This document shows, one piece after another, positions 7,001 through 10,057 of a stretch of 10,057 nt of DNA. The stretch's first letter is position 1. Every line of letters begins with the position of its first letter. A program made the position numbers and the translations under genes. The stretch lies in contig CAZFCY010000175.1 in the NCBI GenBank assembly GCA_964517665.1, forward strand, positions 1 through 10,057, written 5' to 3'. Under the pieces are notes generated by a model. The model did not search any database and was not told the origin of the DNA. It was given only the letters and a program-made list of their open reading frames with translations. The DNA is from Congregicoccus sp964517665 (GTDB taxonomy: Bacteria > Verrucomicrobiota > Verrucomicrobiia > Opitutales > Opitutaceae).

Positions 7001-8702
7001 CCTGTTGATCGAGTTTTTTCTGCGATTGAGACAGCGCGGCCTCGCGGGCGGAGAGATCGTCGGAGCGTCGACGAAGTCCGGCCTGTTCCTGGTGGAGGTG
7101 GTTGCGTTCCTTCTCGAGGCGCCGGCGGGTGTCCTCGAGTTCCCGCGCTTCGGACGCCTGGCGCTCGCGCGCCGTCTCGATTTCAGCGCGATTGGAGATC
7201 GCGCGCTCCTCCGCCTCGCGAACGGCGACCTCGGCGGCGGCGACGTGCTGCTGGCGGGACGCGAGTTCGCGCTCTTGCGATTGCAGGCGGGCGGCGGTTT
7301 CGGCGAGCCGCCGGGATTCGGCGGTGACCGCGTGTTTCTCGTCTTCGAGCGACGCGACGGCCGCGGCGCGCGACTCGAGTTCCGCGCGCGCGGCATCGAT
7401 GTTCGACCGGGCGCCGGCCAGTTCGGACGACCGCGCCTCCAGCTCATTTTCGATGCGGACGATCTCGGCCTGGCGTTTTTCGAGCGTGGCGGATTCGGCG
7501 GAAAACTTCTGGCGCTCGCGGTTGAACGTCTCGCTCTCCTTGTGAAGCCGCGTGACGGCCTCGCGCAGGGCGCTTTTCTCCTGGGCGATCTGTCCGCGGC
7601 TGGCGGCCAGCTCGGTCTCGCGCGCGGCGAGCGCCTCGCGCTCGCCGCCCAGTTGAAGGGCGCGTGTATCCAGATCGTGGATGCGCTGCGCGAGCGCGGC
7701 TTCGGCCTTTTCCGTTTCCTCGCGGCGGGCGAGGATGCCGGCGGCGGCCTGCCTGTCGCGGTCGAGGGACCCGGCGGCCTCGGCGAGCTTTGCGCGCTCG
7801 CCGGAGAGTTGTTCCCGATCGGCCTGGAGCTGCGCGATGAGTTCGCTGGCCTTGTCGGACTCGGACTCGATGCGCGCGCTTTCGGCAGCGAGTTGTTCCT
7901 TGCGTTCGGCGATGCGCTTGCGCTCGGCCTCGAGGCGTTCCCGGGCGGCGTTTATTTCGGACAGGGCCTGCTGGCGCGCCTGTTCCTCGGCCTTCTTTTC
8001 GCGGCGAAGGGCGTCGAGTTCGGCGGAGAGTTCGTCGTGCTCCTTCTTTCGCGCGGCCAGCTCCACCAGCTCGGCTTCGAGCGCCGTCTTCTGTTTCTGC
8101 AGATTGTCCGCGGCGGTTTCCAGATCCTGCCGCTCGGCGGTGAGGCGATCGAGATCCTGCCGGAGGCCGGCGATCTTTTTGCGCGTGCCCGCGGAATCGC
8201 CCACACGCTCGCCGGCGGGCGAGGGCGCCGGGGCTGTCGCGGTCTTGTCGGAGGCGGCTTTCGGAAGCTCGCCGAGCGTGACCAGTGTGTTCTCGACCAG
8301 GTCGATGTCGTCGTCCGCGGCGAGTTCCGGAGGAGGCGCGTCCGGATGCAGAAGGGAAACCGTCCGCCGGACAACTTCGCGGATGTCGTCCGGCTTGTTG
8401 AACACATCCGTGATGCCGAGGCGGATGCCGTTGATCACGGACGGCAGGTCGAGGTTCTCGGCGATGAGGAAGACGGGAACGGTCGGCTGGATCTTCTTGA
8501 GGCTTTCGACGAACGAAAACCCCGTGCCGCCGGGCAGTTCGTGATCGGTGATGACGAGGTCGAACAGCTCCTGGCGCGCGAGCTTGAGCGCTTCGCCGAC
8601 GCTGGTGAACGCGCGGATGTCGAAGCCGAGGTCGGCGAGCAGGAGGGCGAGCGCGCGCCGGGCTTTCACGCTGCCTCGAACGATGAGTATTTTACGGGTC
8701 AA
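4062..8702 (-). CDS. Pseudo-receiver domain plus giant coiled-coil protein (AglZ-like architecture)
   Basis: The protein has about 1,546 residues, four of them unresolved. Residues 4 to about 118 form a response-regulator receiver fold: ILIV strand, phosphoacceptor-position D53 in DLVITDHELPGG, and K103 in FNKPDD. The metal-binding acidic pair is missing (R9-G10 after ILIV) and the switch Thr/Ser is I80, so this looks like a pseudo-receiver with impaired or altered phosphorylation. A Pro/Ala-rich linker (about 118-172) leads to an almost continuous Glu/Arg/Ala/Leu heptad coiled coil to near the C-terminus, which ends in a basic tail containing RSMWTAGRK. There is no membrane segment, signal peptide or Walker motif, so it is not a true SMC ATPase despite likely low-complexity similarity. 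The order pseudo-receiver then long coiled coil is that of Myxococcus AglZ and, in shorter form, FrzS; a scaffold role in polarity or motility is inferred. The start is TTG at 8702, just before the first beta strand. No good Shine-Dalgarno is seen, and upstream no ATG/GTG/TTG start precedes an in-frame stop at 8784-8786. Confidence 0.88.
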   Translation of the reverse strand: MTRKILIVRGSVKARRALALLLADLGFDIRAFTSVGEALKLARQELFDLVITDHELPGGTGFSFVESLKKIQPTVPVFLIAENLDLPSVINGIRLGITDVFNKPDDIREVVRRTVSLLHPDAPPPELAADDDIDLVENTLVTLGELPKAASDKTATAPAPSPAGERVGDSAGTRKKIAGLRQDLDRLTAERQDLETAADNLQKQKTALEAELVELAARKKEHDELSAELDALRREKKAEEQARQQALSEINAARERLEAERKRIAERKEQLAAESARIESESDKASELIAQLQADREQLSGERAKLAEAAGSLDRDRQAAAGILARREETEKAEAALAQRIHDLDTRALQLGGEREALAARETELAASRGQIAQEKSALREAVTRLHKESETFNRERQKFSAESATLEKRQAEIVRIENELEARSSELAGARSNIDAARAELESRAAAVASLEDEKHAVTAESRRLAETAARLQSQERELASRQQHVAAAEVAVREAEERAISNRAEIETARERQASEARELEDTRRRLEKERNHLHQEQAGLRRRSDDLSAREAALSQSQKKLDQQALALEARETAAKNETARIEAQHAELVAERERLEAAARHAETQSRDLEERSVELEKTRRELALQQNGIEKARAEIKSRSERQQQERAQIDEARVRLAGLEERAAHVEAESSRIAAENERLEQLRAELDTRATEVKSRRAAMDEDAARLEKLRSELDARAQHLDTERARVAAEAERLAAASRELEQKTAATNRALAEAATNAADSARLKRELQLQLERQRSVQAAESALTEREQEIEKARHQVDELRKELEAQATALADREDSFRQEATELRRQIEADRAALKNESETLRRRSAAVEAEAGSLSAALAELESRRAELDARENTIALATRETEAAAVRVREVESRLAADKSSLNKERENVTRVRAETEQIRSEIASVEKTVAEAQQTLAREREEVAKAQAEAEAXXXXLSLRETISTERESVRRAREAVRREESALAAARDATEAARRENDQRASALGAERDALSATRAEIAGRAAALDLREAEIEEREQAGAAAAPVSSDESNAVGAERARLAEDRATLARERAELEQRSARLAAEAQALRARVEAVESDRALLAAERERITAEDARLATEKQSLARLGDESKTLEEEARRLAAWETRLKETAEAASVASSELEERLTRLAESEAAIESERAALSNRAAAELQEREEDRAALSGERARLETLRETLVAERKTLAEERGRFDEARVALENERRAFAAERSRIENDLSRLQSDRSSSQTLEAEREELRREREQLVSEKRTHQLEAARVAEEKRRLGHQHADLLAGLDAERAALAGKQAEFEQQLARAAADQLRADQADREQLDELRREIHTEREQVNQEKLQQRLEAARAKETAARIEEDRKHLLEDLETLERQEKSLKAFEARLRQQAAKLEKEKVEVQSGKPRGRKAAAAADDASVKLAWEKIQQATENLERDRKALGEDQRSFQEQESALRQYEERLREKQADIERERLKLEEHQREFTFRMAQVASASGNRSMWTAGRK
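5787..5796. other. Assembly gap of 10 N inside the coiled-coil gene
   Basis: Ten N characters fall in codons 969-972 of the minus-strand gene. With exactly ten bases the frame is conserved: both sides read as Glu/Arg/Ala coiled coil in the same phase. A run of ten N is often a placeholder, so the true length is uncertain. The surrounding sequence is low-complexity and self-similar, which may be why assembly failed here. The real protein could be longer or shorter than stated. Confidence 0.97.
8208..8223. repeat. Palindromic REP-like segment in receiver/coiled-coil linker
   Basis: CTCGCC-GGCG-GGCGAG is a perfect 6-bp inverted repeat with a four-base loop, set within a GC-rich flank. On the minus strand it encodes the linker peptide SPAGER (around residues 160-165). 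From memory, peptides of the type PSPAGE are common translations of dispersed GC-rich palindromic repeats in several bacterial groups, so this may be such an element captured in frame. A single copy in the window cannot prove that. Confidence 0.3.
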
Positions 8703-8890
8703 GGGAGGGAGTTCTACGGTTGTCTGGAATGCTCGTCGGGCCGTGGCGCGGTATTGATCCGTAGTGCGGATCCCCCGTGGCTTTTACCGCTGTTTACCGG
8801 GATCGTGAGTGGGATTGCGGGGCCGTGGCGTGGAGGTTTTCCGCGGGCTTTTCCGTTTACAGGGATGGAGGGTCGAAACACCGTTTCCGG
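8703..8890. promoter_or_regulatory. Divergent intergenic region with hairpin and direct repeats
   Basis: These 188 bp separate the divergent coiled-coil and pckG starts and should hold both promoters. Visible structure is a perfect inverted repeat GATCCG-TAGTG-CGGATC (8756-8772), two copies of TTTACCG with starts ten bases apart (8783-8789 and 8793-8799) plus a relative TTTACAG (8856-8862), and a 14-bp direct repeat GGGCCGTGGCGYGG (8738-8751 and 8820-8833, one mismatch). I cannot identify a convincing -35/-10 pair in either direction. The repeats are reasonable operator candidates because helically phased direct repeats and hairpin-like palindromes are typical of such sites. Confidence 0.4.
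8756..8772. repeat. Perfect 6-bp inverted repeat, possible operator
   Basis: GATCCG at 8756-8761 and CGGATC at 8767-8772 flank a five-base centre TAGTG. It lies 54 bp upstream of the coiled-coil start and 118 bp upstream of the pckG start. No T-run follows in either direction, so a terminator is unlikely and a protein-binding site or chance palindrome are the alternatives. Confidence 0.4.
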
Positions 8891-10057
8891 ATGAAGCGGC
8901 GCGATGTTTCGGAACCGTTGAGCACGAACAGGCATCTGATCCGCTGGATCGAGAAAATGGCCGCGCTTTGCCGCCCCGATCGCATCCACTGGTGCGACGG
9001 ATCGAAGGAGGAATACGACGATCTGTGCGACCTGCTGGTGGAGAACAAAACCTTCGTGCGGCTCGATCCGAAGAAGCGGCCGGGCTCGTTTCTCGCGCGA
9101 TCCGATCCGGGCGACGTCGCGCGGGTGGAGGACCGGACGTTCATCTGCAGCTACTCGAAGGAGGCGGCCGGGCCGACGAACAACTGGATGAATCCCTTCG
9201 AGATGAAAAAGAAGCTCAAGGGGCTCTTCAGCGGCTGCATGCGCGGGCGGACGATGTACGTGGTGCCGTTCAGCATGGGGCCGATCGGCTCGCCCATCGC
9301 GCACATCGGCGTCGAGTTGACCGACTCGCCCTACGTCGTGGTCAACATGCGGATCATGACGCGCATGGGAAAGGCCGTGCTCGACGCGCTCGGCGACAAT
9401 CGCGTCGTGCCCTGCGTCCACTCCGTGGGCATGCCGCTCGAAAATGGCGCGAAGGACGTGCCCTGGCCCTGCAACGCGGAGCACAAATACATCGTGCACT
9501 TCCCGGAGGAGCGCGCGATCTGGTCCTACGGAAGCGGATACGGCGGGAATGCGTTGTTGGGCAAGAAATGCTTCGCCCTGCGCATCGCCTCCTGCATGGC
9601 GCGCGACGAGGGCTGGATGGCCGAACACATGCTCGTCCTCGGCGTCGAGAATCCGAAAGGCGAGAAGACTTACGTGGCCGCGGCCTTTCCGAGCGCGTGC
9701 GGCAAGACGAACTTCGCCATGCTCATTCCGCCGAAGGCCTTCGAGGGCTGGAAGGTGTGGACGGTCGGCGACGACATCGCGTGGATCAAACCGGGAGACG
9801 ACGGGAAATTTCACGCCATCAACCCCGAAGCCGGTTTCTTCGGCGTGGCTCCCGGCACCTCCGAAGCGACGAATCCGAATGCGATGGCGTCCATCCGCGA
9901 GAACACGATCTTCACCAACGTCGCGTTGACGCCCGATGGAGACGTCTGGTGGGAGGACATGACGGAGACGCCGCCGTCGAGACTCATCGACTGGCAGGGC
10001 AACGCATGGACGCCCGACAGCGGCAGAAAGGCCGCGCATCCCAACGCCCGTTTCACC
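8891..10057 (+). CDS. pckG: Phosphoenolpyruvate carboxykinase (GTP), C-terminus beyond window
   Basis: This cytosolic enzyme converts oxaloacetate and GTP to phosphoenolpyruvate, GDP and CO2, the first committed step of gluconeogenesis, and can run anaplerotically in reverse. The 389 codons present cover about two thirds of the usual ~600-residue family length; the rest lies to the right. The GTP-type family is clear: AGPTNNWMNP (93-102), the conserved GSGYGGNALLGKKC (214-227), EHMLVLG (245-251), P-loop FPSACGKTN (266-274) with the reactive cysteine C270, and VGDDIAW (292-298). By analogy with the animal enzymes the manganese ligands should be K226, H246 and D295. All are present, so it looks active. 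The start at 8891 gives a normal short N-terminus (MKRRDVSEPLSTNRHL). No close Shine-Dalgarno is visible; the GGAGGG at 8867-8872 is too far away. The codon pattern matches the other genes and there is no sign of damage. Confidence 0.96.
   Translation, partial: MKRRDVSEPLSTNRHLIRWIEKMAALCRPDRIHWCDGSKEEYDDLCDLLVENKTFVRLDPKKRPGSFLARSDPGDVARVEDRTFICSYSKEAAGPTNNWMNPFEMKKKLKGLFSGCMRGRTMYVVPFSMGPIGSPIAHIGVELTDSPYVVVNMRIMTRMGKAVLDALGDNRVVPCVHSVGMPLENGAKDVPWPCNAEHKYIVHFPEERAIWSYGSGYGGNALLGKKCFALRIASCMARDEGWMAEHMLVLGVENPKGEKTYVAAAFPSACGKTNFAMLIPPKAFEGWKVWTVGDDIAWIKPGDDGKFHAINPEAGFFGVAPGTSEATNPNAMASIRENTIFTNVALTPDGDVWWEDMTETPPSRLIDWQGNAWTPDSGRKAAHPNARFT

Noticed and set aside
4062..8702. Chromosome-segregation SMC ATPase identity for the coiled-coil gene
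   Set aside because: There is no Walker A, signature or Walker B motif and no hinge; the N-terminus is a receiver fold. Any similarity to SMC proteins would come only from the coiled coil.
8756..8772. Intrinsic terminator at the intergenic hairpin
   Set aside because: The stem is only 6 bp and no T-run follows on either strand; the site lies between divergent genes where a terminator is not expected.
6285..8894. Plus-strand open frame of 869 codons, with others at 5101-6285 and 3474-5051
   Set aside because: These lie antisense to the coiled-coil gene and arise because its GAG/CGC/GCG-rich codons rarely create stops on the opposite strand. The minus strand has the recognisable receiver domain and heptads; the plus frames show only biased Leu/Phe/Gly/Ala or Ser/Arg composition with no domain.
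8714..10039. Minus-strand open frame of 441 codons
   Set aside because: It is the antisense shadow of pckG. The plus strand carries every signature motif of GTP PEP carboxykinase, and the minus product is His/Arg-rich with no domain.

Overview
The window is a high-GC bacterial chromosome segment of about 10 kb. It holds three large genes and one tRNA. GTP-type PEP carboxykinase, a single-chain E1-alpha/beta enzyme, few Shine-Dalgarno sequences and linker peptides that look like translated palindromic repeats together suggest a PVC-type lineage such as Verrucomicrobiota. This is an inference from style; no taxonomic marker gene is present.

Layout from left to right. Positions 1-251 are visibly less GC-rich and have no convincing gene. 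They carry a short direct repeat and an IHF-like site next to the 3' end of a tRNA-Val(CAC) gene on the minus strand (252-328). Positions 329-705 are a non-coding or leader stretch ending in a good ribosome binding site. Positions 706-4023 (+) encode a multidomain enzyme: thiamine-diphosphate 2-oxoacid dehydrogenase E1-alpha, E1-beta, a lipoyl domain and a complete FabH-like ketoacyl synthase III. Converging on it, with 38 bp between the stop codons, is a gene of about 4.6 kb on the minus strand (4062-8702). It encodes a degenerate response-regulator receiver domain followed by more than 1,300 residues of coiled coil, interrupted by a 10-N assembly gap. A 188-bp divergent intergenic region (8703-8890) with a hairpin and direct repeats separates it from a GTP-dependent PEP carboxykinase (8891 onward, +), which runs off the right edge.

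The genes do not form an evident pathway or operon, since their orientations alternate. The item of greatest interest is the E1-lipoyl-KAS III fusion. It places oxidative decarboxylation of a 2-oxoacid, a lipoyl swinging arm and the condensing enzyme that starts fatty-acid or polyketide chains on one polypeptide, with no E2 acyltransferase domain. A simple reading is a machine that turns a (possibly branched-chain) 2-oxoacid into a primed 3-ketoacyl chain. The second notable item is the pseudo-receiver/giant coiled-coil protein, whose architecture resembles the myxobacterial polarity and motility protein AglZ. PEP carboxykinase is a central metabolic gene.
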